Part shown: one piece after another, positions 24,593 through 34,528 of the stretch
Position numbering within the stretch: position 1 is the stretch's first letter
How the letters are laid out: each line of letters opens with the position of its first letter
Origin: Pseudomonadota bacterium
GTDB taxonomy: Bacteria > Pseudomonadota > Alphaproteobacteria > Sphingomonadales > Sphingomonadaceae
Direction of reading: 5' to 3'
DNA length: 64,000 bases
Assembly: GCA_023457895.1 (NCBI GenBank)
Contig: JAEXAY010000008.1
Coordinates: 62,001 to 126,000 of the forward strand
The notes under the pieces: model-generated
Database searches by the model: none
The model's input: the letters and a program-made list of their open reading frames with translations, nothing else
What the model was told of the DNA's origin: nothing
Position numbers and translations under genes: made by a program

Positions 24593-25014
24593 TGCTCGGA
24601 AGCCTTTCCGCCGCATTGGGCGAGATAGAGCCTGCGCTTGGCGTCGAGCGCCTCGCGGCGCAGGGCATCGAGCGCGCGGGCATCGTTGAGCGCGGCCTGG
24701 CGGTCGTCGAGCGCGGCCCCGGCGAACGCAATCGCCGCCTCGCTGTCGGCGGGCGGCGCGGGGGGGTTGCCAGAGGCTTTAGGCAGTGCCGCTGCCGCAC
24801 TGCGCAAAGCCTGACGCCGCGCTTCAAGGTCGCGGCGGGCAACAAAAATGGCCTGCTGCTCGGTAAATAACGCGGTCATGAAATCACTGCGCCGCGCGGG
24901 CTCCGCCCCGAAGATGGCCGCAACGGTCACGCGATCGCACTTGGCCACCGCCGCATCCATCGGCGCGAGGTCCGGCACGGCGAGCGCGGCGAGAAGGAGG
25001 AAAAGCGTAATCAC
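24589..25014 (-). CDS. Hypothetical secreted protein within the suf operon
   Basis: 141-residue protein with an N-terminal hydrophobic signal (MITLFLLLAALAVPDLAP) and an Ala/Arg-rich, largely helical mature region (ARRDLEARRQALRSAAAALP, then ALDDRQAALNDARALDALRR) that could form a coiled coil. Two Cys are visible (AVAKCDRV, YLAQCGGKA). Family not recognised. It lies between sufB and sufC on the same strand, with a palindromic repeat in the 152-base gap before it, and overlaps the next gene's ATG. Confidence 0.75.
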   Translation of the reverse strand: MITLFLLLAALAVPDLAPMDAAVAKCDRVTVAAIFGAEPARRSDFMTALFTEQQAIFVARRDLEARRQALRSAAAALPKASGNPPAPPADSEAAIAFAGAALDDRQAALNDARALDALRREALDAKRRLYLAQCGGKASEQ

Positions 25015-25032
25015 AATACAGCCTTACCCCCG

Positions 25033-25119
25033 GTCGCCCTGAACTTGTTTCAGTGTCCATAGCTCCGGAGCCAGCAATAGCGCAGGAGATATGGATGCTG
25101 AAACAAGTTCAGCATGACG
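25033..25119. repeat. Palindromic repeat, copy C (gap after sufB)
   Basis: Third copy of the family: GCCCTGAACTTGTTTCAGTG on the left, GCTGAAACAAGTTCAGCATG on the right, about 87 bases. It lies between sufB and the next gene of the operon. Confidence 0.9.
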
Positions 25120-25166
25120 AGCTACCATCAGGCCCTTGCCCTCAGGAGGATGGGTATCGCACGCGT

Positions 25167-26654
<1,488 letters not shown>

Positions 26655-26666
26655 AACAGAATATCC

Positions 26667-26760
26667 GTCGTTGCGTGCCCGGCCTTGTGCCGGGCGGAGC
26701 AATCCAGGGCCGCGCACGCAACGCTGGATTGCCGCGTTGCTGCGCTCCTCGCAGTGACGC
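26667..26760. repeat. Palindromic repeat between iscR and sufB
   Basis: Repeat of a different class from copies A-D. Arms include GCAATCCAGGG (26699-26709) and the opposing CTGGATTGCCGCGTTGCTGC (26723-26742), plus an inner GCCCGGCCTTGTGCCGGGC hairpin (26677-26695). The CTGGATTGCCGCGTTGCTGCG-type core is a common intergenic repeat in alphaproteobacteria. It fills the 115-base gap. Confidence 0.8.
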
Positions 26761-26769
26761 CCACAAGCA

Positions 26770-27177
26770 TCATGCGCGCACCGCCAGACTGCTGAGGCTC
26801 ACGCCCGAAAGCGCGCCACGCACGGCATTGTTGACCACGCCCCAATGCGGCTGGACCTTGCAATTGCCTTCAAGGCAGCAATCCGGGCGGTCATTATCGA
26901 CGCAGGATGTCATCGCGATCGGGCCCTCGATGGCCTCGATGATCTCAGCCAGCGTTACCGCCGCAGGGGGACGCGCGAGCTGGAAGCCGCCACCCGCCCC
27001 GCGCACCGAGCGCAGCAGTCCGGCCTGCGACAGCTTGCTCACCAGCTTCTGAACAGTCGGCAGCGGCAAGCCTGTTTCATCCGCCACCTGCGCCGCATTA
27101 AGACGGGCATGGCCGCAATGCCGCGCCACGGCGGACATCATCACGATAGCATAATCGGCAAGGCTCGAAAGACGCAT
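26770..27177 (-). CDS. Rrf2/IscR-type Fe-S-sensing transcriptional regulator of the suf operon
   Basis: 135-residue winged-helix protein of the Rrf2 family. The DNA-binding part (residues 1-65) contains MRLSSLADYAIVMMSAVARH and QVADETGLPLPTVQKLVSKL. The cluster-binding segment has four Cys residues in SCVDNDRPDCCLEGNCKVQ, matching the three-Cys plus ligand arrangement for a [2Fe-2S] cluster. As first gene of the operon it most likely represses or activates suf transcription in response to Fe-S status; this is known for the family and inferred here. A dyad-symmetric sequence lies just upstream. Confidence 0.92.
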   Translation of the reverse strand: MRLSSLADYAIVMMSAVARHCGHARLNAAQVADETGLPLPTVQKLVSKLSQAGLLRSVRGAGGGFQLARPPAAVTLAEIIEAIEGPIAMTSCVDNDRPDCCLEGNCKVQPHWGVVNNAVRGALSGVSLSSLAVRA

Positions 27178-27194
27178 GAAACCGGATCCAAACT

Positions 27195-27235
27195 GGAGCG
27201 CGTTTCAACATGGTCTAATCAGACTGATTCGCTCC
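27195..27235. promoter_or_regulatory. Dyad-symmetric sequence upstream of the suf regulator
   Basis: GGAGCG (27195-27200) and CGCTCC (27230-27235) flank the perfect 13-bp palindrome AATCAGACTGATT (27217-27229). It lies 18-58 bases before the regulator's start. It could be an operator for the Rrf2 protein or a member of a small repeat family; sequence alone cannot tell. Confidence 0.45.
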
Positions 27236-27283
27236 AATTCGTGGCATGTGGGCTTCCGGGCGCGGAAGTTCAAGCCAAATCGT

Positions 27284-28147
27284 TCAGGTAAGCGCGGTCA
27301 GGGGATGAAGATTACCGATCAGTTCCGAACGCGAATAGATGATGCGCGAGATCTCGTCATTATCGAAGCGGATTTGTTGCGGGGTCTGGCCGGTGAACTG
27401 CTTGATCTCGCGGATCATGTGCGACTGGTCGTAAAAGGCATTGCCATAATCCATCGAATCCGCCTCCCGGGCGTGCAGCAGCTTGGCGATGCGTAGCGCG
27501 CGATATTTGCGCGCCAGCAACTTGGGCGGGACGCCATAAAGATGCTTGACCATCCGCACCACCTGACGCTGCGACAGGTTGGTCTGTTCGTAAAGATCGT
27601 TCAGTTCGGGCGCGATGCTGCCAATCAGCCATTCGTCGACAATATGCACGAACCTGCGCACCTCGGGATTGACGAACTGGTTGAGAGCCCGCGCCGCTTC
27701 ATCGAGCAACCGCACCATCACGGCAAAATCGGGTGCCTCGCGCAGCGCGGCGACGAGATCGAGCATCGGCCGGGCAAATTGATCATCAATGACAATGATG
27801 CGGTTGATATAATCCGCCGCCGACCGCTTGGTCATTGCGTGCCAGCCGCATGGCAGAAGGCCGCAGCCCACCATATGGATACCGTTGCGGACCTCGTAAC
27901 TCGTCTGGCCGGTCGTCGGGCCGAACACCACCGGCCGGTTCACATGGACCGGCGCACCCAATGGCAAGCTGGTAACTGCCCCGCCATGCAGGACAAAGCG
28001 GACTTGCGCGATTGCGGCACGCTCGCTCGCGACTATGCCGCCGGGCGGCATCGCTTCCTTTGGGAAGTCAGCAAAATAATAAGCAGAGACTATATCTCTG
28101 ACATCGTCCGCAGGCGCCGCATAAACCAGCCGCTGCTCCATGGTCAT
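27284..28147 (-). CDS. AraC family transcriptional regulator
   Basis: 287-residue regulator with an unrecognised N-terminal sensing region (about residues 1-190) and a C-terminal AraC-type double helix-turn-helix (about 200-285). The latter includes NLSQRQVVRMVKHLYGVPPK, the RALRIAKLLHA helix, and YDQSHMIREIKQFTGQTPQQ, which matches the conserved F-x-DQSH-x-I-R-x-F-K-x-x-x-G-x-T-P second HTH. It is separated from pyrD by a divergent 297-base gap and from iscR by 106 bases. Target genes and ligand are unknown. Confidence 0.9.
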   Translation of the reverse strand: MTMEQRLVYAAPADDVRDIVSAYYFADFPKEAMPPGGIVASERAAIAQVRFVLHGGAVTSLPLGAPVHVNRPVVFGPTTGQTSYEVRNGIHMVGCGLLPCGWHAMTKRSAADYINRIIVIDDQFARPMLDLVAALREAPDFAVMVRLLDEAARALNQFVNPEVRRFVHIVDEWLIGSIAPELNDLYEQTNLSQRQVVRMVKHLYGVPPKLLARKYRALRIAKLLHAREADSMDYGNAFYDQSHMIREIKQFTGQTPQQIRFDNDEISRIIYSRSELIGNLHPLTALT

Positions 28148-28224
28148 GTTCCGTCGTTATGGCTGCGACCCGACGTGGAAAATATCTTACACCATCCGGA
28201 AAGGATTTGAAAGCAGTCACTTGC

Positions 28225-28265
28225 AACAAAAACGGCCTGCCGGGCAAAAGCCGGACAGGCCGCAA
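28225..28265 (-). terminator. Hairpin with U-tract on the minus strand between AraC and pyrD
   Basis: On the minus strand CACTTGCGGCCTGTCCGGC-TTTT-GCCCGGCAGGCCG is an imperfect stem followed by TTTTTGTTGC. It lies upstream of the AraC gene, so it would end a separate short transcript that starts in the pyrD leader region, or insulate AraC from it. Confidence 0.55.
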
Positions 28266-28268
28266 GTG

Positions 28269-28343
28269 TTAAAGGTCCCTGTTGCCCATTAAGGAAGCGC
28301 CAGAGCCCTTCGGGTCGCAAAGCAAGCTATGCCCGAGTCGCAT
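28269..28343 (-). CDS. Possible 24-residue small ORF ahead of a terminator
   Basis: ATG at 28343, TAA at 28269-28271, encoding MRLGHSLLCDPKGSGASLMG then NRDL. It ends 4 bases before a terminator-like hairpin and starts 25 bases after a possible -35-like TTGTCC. Ribosome site is weak (GGATCA). It may instead be part of a small RNA. Low confidence. Confidence 0.25.
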   Translation of the reverse strand: MRLGHSLLCDPKGSGASLMGNRDL

Positions 28344-28444
28344 TGATCCGTATTGGACAAAATCGACATATGTGCAGAAAAACACATTTTTCTGGTGTGA
28401 TTTGCCCCGTTGCAAAGGCCGCGAGGCTCCCGCATGGGGCACCG

Positions 28445-29494
28445 ATGATCTACGCATTCGCCCGCCCTATCCTGTTTTCACTCGACGCCGAAACCGCGCA
28501 TGGGGTGGCGATCAGCACTCTGAAAGCCTTGCCGGCCGCCCCGGCCCCTGTGCCCGACCCGGTCCTTGCGATTTGCGTCGCAGGCCTCGACTTTCCCAAT
28601 CCAATCGGTCTGGCCCCTGGTTTCGACAAGAATGCGGAAGCGGCCCATGCCATGCCCTGGCTTGGTTTCGGCTTTGCGGAAGTGGGCACGCTCACCCCGC
28701 GCCCGCAGCCGGGCAATGACCGCCCGCGCCTGTTCCGCCTTGCCGAAGACGGCGCGGTCATCAACCGCATGGGGTTCAACAATCAAGGGCAGGGCGCGGC
28801 GATAGATCGCCTCCGCCGCCTCCGGGCGCGACCGGACCACGCCATTACCGGCGTCAATATCGGCGCCAACAAGCAGAGCATGGCGGACGGCACCGCCAAT
28901 GCCGACTATGTGCGCGGCGTCGAACAGATGCTGCCGCTCGCCGATTATCTCACTGTCAATATCAGTTCGCCCAACACGCCGGGACTGCGCGCGCTACAGG
29001 ACAAGAGCGCGCTCGACGCGCTGCTTGCGGCGGTAATGGAGACGCGCGGCGTCAACCGGACGCCGATCTTCCTCAAGGTCGCGCCCGACTTGCAGCCCGC
29101 TGATATCGATGACATCGTGGCGCTCGCCCATCTTCACCGGCTCGATGCGCTGATCATCTCCAATACCACGATCAGCCGCCCCGCAGGGTTGCGGTCGGCG
29201 CAGGCAAGCGAGACTGGCGGCCTGTCGGGCGCTCCGCTGCGCGATCTCGCCTTGCAGCGGCTCAAGGACTTCGTCGCAGCGGGCGCGCAGGCCTTGCCGC
29301 TGATCGGGGTTGGCGGCATCGCGTCGGCGGAGGATGCCTATGCGCGCATCCGCGCGGGCGCGTCGCTGATCCAGATTTACAGCGCGATGGTTTATGAAGG
29401 GCCGATGCTCGCGCGCCGGATCAACCGGGGCTTGAAGACATTGCTGGCGCGTGACGGGTTCCGCAACGTCGCCGAGGCGGTGGGTGCGCAATAG
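28445..29494 (+). CDS. pyrD: Dihydroorotate dehydrogenase (quinone), class 2
   Basis: 349-residue inner-membrane-associated FMN enzyme oxidising dihydroorotate to orotate in pyrimidine synthesis, passing electrons to quinone. Signatures: an N-terminal hydrophobic/amphipathic helix (MIYAFARPILFSLDAETAHG), NPIGLAPGFDKNAE, RMGFNNQGQ, NISSPNTPGLR with the catalytic Ser region, NTTISRPAGL, and GVGGIASAEDAYARIRAGASLIQIYSA for FMN phosphate binding. The ATG at 28445 (start of MIYAF) is chosen. ggt follows after 39 bases on the same strand. Confidence 0.96.
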   Translation: MIYAFARPILFSLDAETAHGVAISTLKALPAAPAPVPDPVLAICVAGLDFPNPIGLAPGFDKNAEAAHAMPWLGFGFAEVGTLTPRPQPGNDRPRLFRLAEDGAVINRMGFNNQGQGAAIDRLRRLRARPDHAITGVNIGANKQSMADGTANADYVRGVEQMLPLADYLTVNISSPNTPGLRALQDKSALDALLAAVMETRGVNRTPIFLKVAPDLQPADIDDIVALAHLHRLDALIISNTTISRPAGLRSAQASETGGLSGAPLRDLALQRLKDFVAAGAQALPLIGVGGIASAEDAYARIRAGASLIQIYSAMVYEGPMLARRINRGLKTLLARDGFRNVAEAVGAQ

Positions 29495-29533
29495 CGCTTG
29501 CCCTCAAGCAAGGCGCGGGCGTAATGATCGTCC

Positions 29534-31291
29534 ATGAAAATCAAAACAGGACAGGGGATGCTGGCGGCAAGCCTGATGGTGCTGGCGATGACTGCCGCAC
29601 CGGCGGCTGCACAGACGATCGATCCCAATAACACCGCCCCGGCGCTTGCCGGTGTCACCGCCGAAGGCAAGAGCGCGACCGGTACTTCCGTCGTCAGCTC
29701 TGCCGACCCGCGCGCCACCGCAGCTGGCCAGGAAATGCTGCGCCTCGGCGGCAGCGCGGCCGACGCCGCGCTCGCGACCATGCTGGCACTGACCGTGGTA
29801 GAACCGCAGTCGAGCGGCATCGGCGGTGGCGGTTTCTTCGTCTATCATGACGCCGTGACGGGCCAGACCGGCACCGTGGATGGGCGCGAGCGTGCACCGG
29901 CTTCGGCGACGGCGGGACTGTTCATGGGCCCGGACGGCAAGCCGGTGCCTTATATGGATGCCTATCCGGGCGGCCGGTCGGTCGGCGTGCCCGGCAATAT
30001 CCGGCTCGCCGCCATGGCGCACCAGAAATGGGGCAAGCTCAAATGGGCGCAGTTGTTCCAGCCCGCGATCCGGCTGGCCGAGAAGGGCTTCACCGCTAAT
30101 GAATGGACCACCAGCGCCGTTCGCATGAACCAGAAGACCATCGCGGAAAATCCGGAATTGAGCGCGCTCTACCTGCCGGGCGGCCAGCCTGTCGCGGCGG
30201 GGCAGACCATCAGAAACCCGAAGCTCGCCGCGCTGCTGCGCGATGTCGCTAACAAGGGGCCGGATGCCTTCTACACCGGCCGCAACGCGCAGGCGATCAT
30301 CGACGCGGTGGGCAAGTCCGCGCGCAACCCCGCGGTAATGACGCTCGCGGACCTCAAAAATTACAGCGCGACGCCGCGCGATGCCGTCTGCACCAGCTAT
30401 CACCAGTATAAGTTGTGCGGCATGGGGCCGCCCTCGTCGGGCGCCACCACGGTGTTCCAGATCATGGGCATGCTCGAAGGCTATGATCTGAAACGCATGG
30501 GGCCGGACAACCCGATGAGCTGGCACGTCATCGGCGAGGCGATGCAACTGTCCTATGCCGACCGCTCCAAATATCTCGGAGACCCGGATTTCGTCGAGGT
30601 CCCAGTCAAGGGGCTGCTCGACAAAGGTTATATCGCAGGCCGCGCCGGGCTGATTTCCCCGTTCCGTGCGCTCGGCACCTATGAAGCGGGCGATCCGCCG
30701 GGCGCGCCGAAGCGCACCGCTGCGGCGCCGGGCGAGGTCAGCGGCACCTCGCATTTCGTCGCCGCCGACAAGGCCGGCAATCTCGCGTCGATGACATCGA
30801 CCGTCGAAGGCGTGTTCGGCAGCCAGTTGATCGCCAACGGCATGGTGCTCAACAATGAGCTGACCGACTTCACCTTCGCGCCAGAAGAAAATGGCGCGCC
30901 GGTTGCCAACCGCGTCGAGCCGGGCAAGCGTCCTTTGTCCTCCATGTCGCCCACGATCGTCTATGGCCCGGATGGCAAGCCCCTGCTCGCGGTCGGGTCG
31001 GCGGGCGGCAAGCGCATCATCATGCATGTCACGAAAGTGCTGGTCGGGGTACTCGACTTCGGTCTTTCTCCGCAGGAAGCCGTGGCGCTGCCCAATCTTT
31101 TCTACGATCGCGACGGTCTGGTGATCGAGGCGACGCCGCTCGGCAACTGGCTCGCGCCGCAGATCAGCGCATTCGGGTCGAAGACGCGCGCGGCCGAACT
31201 CGGCTCCAAGCTCAACGTCGCCTATCGCGTCAGCGGGCAATGGCAGGGCGTTGCCGATTCGCGCAGCCAGGGGAACGCGCTCGCCAACTAG
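29534..31291 (+). CDS. ggt: Gamma-glutamyltransferase
   Basis: 585-residue periplasmic N-terminal nucleophile hydrolase that hydrolyses or transfers the gamma-glutamyl group of glutathione. The signal peptide is MKIKTGQGMLAASLMVLAMT with cleavage after AAA. GIGGGGFFVYHDAV, the autoprocessing and nucleophile region SGTSHFVAADKAGN (nucleophile Thr), and the C-terminal TSTVEGVFGS and PGKRPLSSMSPTIV loops are present. It likely matures into two chains. The stop overlaps the upstream part of the fadD reading frame but not its chosen start. Confidence 0.95.
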   Translation: MKIKTGQGMLAASLMVLAMTAAPAAAQTIDPNNTAPALAGVTAEGKSATGTSVVSSADPRATAAGQEMLRLGGSAADAALATMLALTVVEPQSSGIGGGGFFVYHDAVTGQTGTVDGRERAPASATAGLFMGPDGKPVPYMDAYPGGRSVGVPGNIRLAAMAHQKWGKLKWAQLFQPAIRLAEKGFTANEWTTSAVRMNQKTIAENPELSALYLPGGQPVAAGQTIRNPKLAALLRDVANKGPDAFYTGRNAQAIIDAVGKSARNPAVMTLADLKNYSATPRDAVCTSYHQYKLCGMGPPSSGATTVFQIMGMLEGYDLKRMGPDNPMSWHVIGEAMQLSYADRSKYLGDPDFVEVPVKGLLDKGYIAGRAGLISPFRALGTYEAGDPPGAPKRTAAAPGEVSGTSHFVAADKAGNLASMTSTVEGVFGSQLIANGMVLNNELTDFTFAPEENGAPVANRVEPGKRPLSSMSPTIVYGPDGKPLLAVGSAGGKRIIMHVTKVLVGVLDFGLSPQEAVALPNLFYDRDGLVIEATPLGNWLAPQISAFGSKTRAAELGSKLNVAYRVSGQWQGVADSRSQGNALAN

Positions 31292-31343
31292 CGCGTTCTT
31301 CGTCGAGCGCTTCCTGTCATTTTTCAAAGGTCAAGCTTTGTCC

Positions 31344-33167
31344 ATGTCAGCAACCAAACCCCCATCGGCCTCCCCCCTGCCGCGCTATCCCAACCTCGTC
31401 ACCATGTTCTTCACCCATGCCGAACAGCAGGGCGACAAGCCGTTCCTGTGGGCGAAGAAAGACCGCGTCTGGACCGCGATCAGCTGGCGCGAGGCGGCCA
31501 GTCAGGTGGCAGGCCTCGCCCGCTCGCTCAACCAGCTGGGCTTCGGCAATGGCGACCGCATCATGCTGGTGAGCGAAAACCGCCCCGAATGGTGCCTCGC
31601 TGACCTTGGCATCATGGCGGCGGGTTGCGTGACGGTGCCGACCTACACCACCAATACCGAGCGCGATCACCAGCATATCCTCGACAATTCAGGCGCGAGC
31701 GCGGTGATCGTTTCCGACGCGAAGCTGGCGCGCCACCTGCTCCCGGCCGTGATGCGCAGCAATGCCCGCCTTGTCGTCGGTATCGAGGACCTGCGCATCG
31801 GCCAGCAGGGGACGATCGAGTTTCGCCGTTTTTCGGAGCTGGTGCGGGACGGAGAAGCCGCGCTTGCGGACATCCGTGACCGCGCCGCCAGGGTCACGCG
31901 CGATGAACTGGCGTGCATCATCTATACCTCTGGCACCGGCGGTGCGCCGCGCGGTGTGCGCCAGCATCACGGCATGATTCTCCACAATGTCGAGGGCTGC
32001 TGCGAGATCGTGGCCGAGGATTTCGGGCTCGAGGAAGAAGTGTTCCTGTCCTTCCTCCCCTTGAGCCACGCCTATGAACATTCGGGCGGCCAGTTTTTCC
32101 CGATCGGCTGCCGCGGTCAGATCTATTATGCCGAAGGGCTGGAAAAGCTCGTCACCAATATCGAGGAAGTACGGCCCACCATCATGGTCGTCGTGCCGCG
32201 CCTGTTCGAGGTGATCCGCCAGAAGATGCTGAAGGCAGTCGAAAAACAGGGCAAGATGGCCAATCTCCTGCTCGACCGTGCCCTTACGCTCGGCGAGAAA
32301 AGCTACACGCGCGGCAGCCTTCCCTTCTATGACAAGCCGATGCAGTTCGTCATCGACCGGCTGTTCAAACCGAAAATCCAGCAGAAATTCGGCGGACGGG
32401 TAAAGGCGCTGGTGTCGGGCGGCGCTCCGCTCAACCCCGATATCGGCGTGTTCTTCCATTCGCTCGGCCTGACCCTGCTGCAAGGCTATGGCCAGACCGA
32501 GGCGGGGCCGGTGATCAGCTGCAACCGCCCCAAGGCGGGGATCAAGATGGACACGGTCGGCCCGCCGATGCCCAATACCGAGGTGCGCATCGCCGAGGAC
32601 GGGGAAATCCTCGTGCGGGGCGAACTCGTCATGCACGGCTATTGGCGCAACGAGGCGGAAAGCGAGCGCGTGCTGAAGGATGGCTGGCTCTATACCGGCG
32701 ACATCGGCCATATCGACGAGCGCGGCCGGATTGTCATCACCGACCGCAAGAAGGACCTCGTCGTCAACGACAAGGGCGACAATATCGCACCGCAGCGGGT
32801 CGAGGGGATGCTGACGCTACAGCCCGAAATCCTCCAGGCGATGATCTATGGCGACAAGCGGCCCTATGTCGTGGCGATCGTCGTTCCCGATCCGGAATGG
32901 GCGCATGAATGGGCCGAGGTGCATGGGCTGCCCGCCGATCTCAAGCTGCTCGAGGAGCATGACAAGTTCAAGGCCGCGATGCGTGCGGCGATCGACCGCG
33001 TCAATGCCGGGCTATCGGTGATCGAAAAGGTGCGCAAGTTCGACTTTGCCAGCGAAGCCTTCACGATCGAGAATGAGCAGATGACGCCATCGATGAAAAT
33101 CCGCCGCCATGTGCTGAAACAGGTTTATGCGGACAGGATCGCGGCGCTGTATGGGGACAAGGAATAA
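31344..33167 (+). CDS. AMP-binding long-chain acyl-CoA synthetase
   Basis: 607-residue adenylate-forming enzyme that activates fatty acids to acyl-CoA. The ANL P-loop reads YTSGTGGAPRGV instead of the common TSGTTGxPKG, with Lys replaced by Arg and the second Thr by Gly. Other core motifs are intact: GYGQTEAGPVIS, GWLYTGDIGHIDERGRIVIT (A8), and the hinge DRKKDLVVNDKGDNI. The catalytic A10 Lys region is MTPSMKIRR. ATG at 31344 (MSATKPP). It follows ggt by 52 bases. Substrate chain length cannot be judged. Confidence 0.9.
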   Translation: MSATKPPSASPLPRYPNLVTMFFTHAEQQGDKPFLWAKKDRVWTAISWREAASQVAGLARSLNQLGFGNGDRIMLVSENRPEWCLADLGIMAAGCVTVPTYTTNTERDHQHILDNSGASAVIVSDAKLARHLLPAVMRSNARLVVGIEDLRIGQQGTIEFRRFSELVRDGEAALADIRDRAARVTRDELACIIYTSGTGGAPRGVRQHHGMILHNVEGCCEIVAEDFGLEEEVFLSFLPLSHAYEHSGGQFFPIGCRGQIYYAEGLEKLVTNIEEVRPTIMVVVPRLFEVIRQKMLKAVEKQGKMANLLLDRALTLGEKSYTRGSLPFYDKPMQFVIDRLFKPKIQQKFGGRVKALVSGGAPLNPDIGVFFHSLGLTLLQGYGQTEAGPVISCNRPKAGIKMDTVGPPMPNTEVRIAEDGEILVRGELVMHGYWRNEAESERVLKDGWLYTGDIGHIDERGRIVITDRKKDLVVNDKGDNIAPQRVEGMLTLQPEILQAMIYGDKRPYVVAIVVPDPEWAHEWAEVHGLPADLKLLEEHDKFKAAMRAAIDRVNAGLSVIEKVRKFDFASEAFTIENEQMTPSMKIRRHVLKQVYADRIAALYGDKE

Positions 33168-33249
33168 CCGCCTCGTGCTCCTGCGCAGGCAGGAGCCCGG
33201 GACAGCATAATTCTACATAACCGTGCCTGCGCGGGGAGTATGCCGTTCT
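33168..33249. repeat. Short hairpin repeat between fadD-like and lipoprotein genes
   Basis: GCTCCTGC (33177-33184) pairs exactly with GCAGGAGC (33189-33196) around a 4-base loop, and a related GCCTGCGCGGGGAG half follows. The pattern resembles a common CTCCTGCGAAGGCAGGAG intergenic repeat. It separates convergent genes and may assist termination. Confidence 0.6.
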
Positions 33250-33708
33250 TTAACGCGAAGCCGTCGCCGTGCGATAGGGCACGAACTTGCCATAGGAGCA
33301 GGCGCCGCCCTGCATGCCGGTGGTGCGATCGACCATGTGAATGATGTCGCCATCGCATTGCTGGCTGCCGAATGTGCGCACGACCATGATGTCATTGTCG
33401 CGCGCAAGGCCCGGACAGCTACCGCGCAGGTCATTGCGATAAACGAGGTTCTTCGACACGCGATAGAGGATGATCGAATCCGACACCTTGATCGAATTGT
33501 CGAGGTCTGTGCTACTGACGCAGCTCACCGGATTTCCTGCCGCCTTGCCTGCCAGATGCTTTTGCATCAGCGCGGTCTGCTTTTCGCTGAGCTGCGCCGC
33601 GCCGCCGTCGACGCCGCCATACCAGCCATTACCCGCGCAACCTGCCAGTGCCAGAACCGTACCGGCTATTGCGGCGGTTTTCATCCATCCTGTCATGCTG
33701 ATCTTCAT
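33250..33708 (-). CDS. Hypothetical lipoprotein
   Basis: 152-residue predicted lipoprotein: hydrophobic signal with lipobox LALAGC followed by AGNGWYGG. The mature domain has four Cys (NPVSCVSS, RGSCPGLARD, SQQCDGDI, GACSYGKF), likely disulfide-bonded, and resembles small periplasmic proteins of unknown function found in sphingomonads. GATGGGAGTCGCACG precedes the ATG. It sits alone, convergent with the acyl-CoA synthetase. Confidence 0.8.
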   Translation of the reverse strand: MKISMTGWMKTAAIAGTVLALAGCAGNGWYGGVDGGAAQLSEKQTALMQKHLAGKAAGNPVSCVSSTDLDNSIKVSDSIILYRVSKNLVYRNDLRGSCPGLARDNDIMVVRTFGSQQCDGDIIHMVDRTTGMQGGACSYGKFVPYRTATASR

Positions 33709-33796
33709 CGTGCGACTCCCATCCTCTCTGGGCCGAAAAGCTGCTCCATTTTACATGAATATAGGATGTATTGTGAGATGCGCCAAGCGGGCGGAA

Positions 33797-34528
33797 TCAA
33801 AAAGCATCCTTGGCGGCGCGGCGTGCAGCAAGTTCACCAGAATCGCGTGCGCGCATGAAGGGATTGGTCGCCTGTTCGAGCGCGATGGTGGTGGGCACGG
33901 TCGCCTCATCGCGTGCGCGCATCGCATCAACCTCGGCGAGGCGCGCGGCGATGGCCGCGTTGTCCGGCTCGGCGGTTGCCGCGAAACGGGCATTGGAAAG
34001 CGTATATTCATGTGCGCAGTAGACACGCGTTTCGGGCGGCAATGCCGCGAAACGCTGCATCGCGTCGAACATCTGTTCAGCGGTGCCCTCGAACAGGCGG
34101 CCGCAGCCCATGGCGAACAGCGTATCGCCGCAGAACAGGGCGGCCTCGGAAGGCAGATGATAGGCGATATGTCCCGCCGTGTGCGCCGGCACTTCCATCA
34201 CCCTGGCTTCGACCGCGCCGAGCCTGACGATATCGCCCTCGCCCACCTTCCGGTCGAGCGTCGGGATGCGTTCGGCCTCGGCGGCGGGCCCTGTGATGAT
34301 GCAGCCGGTCGCCTCGCGGATCGCAGCGTTGCCGCCGGTGTGATCGGGATGCCAGTGCGTGTTCCAGATCTGGGTGATAGTCCAGCCTCGCTCTGCCGCC
34401 GCGTCCAGCACCGGCTCTGCCATCGCAGGGTCGATCACCGCCGTTTCGCCGCTAGCTACCTCATGGGCGAGCCAGACATAGTTGTCGGACAGAACGGGGA
34501 TGCGGACGATCTCGATCGCCATCACCAT
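33797..34528 (-). CDS. gloB: Hydroxyacylglutathione hydrolase (glyoxalase II)
   Basis: 243-residue metallo-beta-lactamase-fold enzyme that hydrolyses S-lactoylglutathione to lactate and glutathione. The binuclear metal motif is NTHWHPDHTGGN, with further ligands in VPAHTAGHIAYH, FCGDTLFAMGCGRLF and YCAHEYTLSNARFA. The start can be ATG at 34528 or at 34522. It overlaps the gloA stop by 7 bases (or 3), so the two genes are translationally coupled. Confidence 0.94.
   Translation of the reverse strand: MVMAIEIVRIPVLSDNYVWLAHEVASGETAVIDPAMAEPVLDAAAERGWTITQIWNTHWHPDHTGGNAAIREATGCIITGPAAEAERIPTLDRKVGEGDIVRLGAVEARVMEVPAHTAGHIAYHLPSEAALFCGDTLFAMGCGRLFEGTAEQMFDAMQRFAALPPETRVYCAHEYTLSNARFAATAEPDNAAIAARLAEVDAMRARDEATVPTTIALEQATNPFMRARDSGELAARRAAKDAF

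Noticed and set aside
29504..31327. Minus-strand open frame of about 607 codons opposite the gamma-glutamyltransferase gene.
   Set aside because: Antisense to a complete ggt with signal peptide and catalytic motifs; composition is Arg/Gly/Asp-rich like other shadows.
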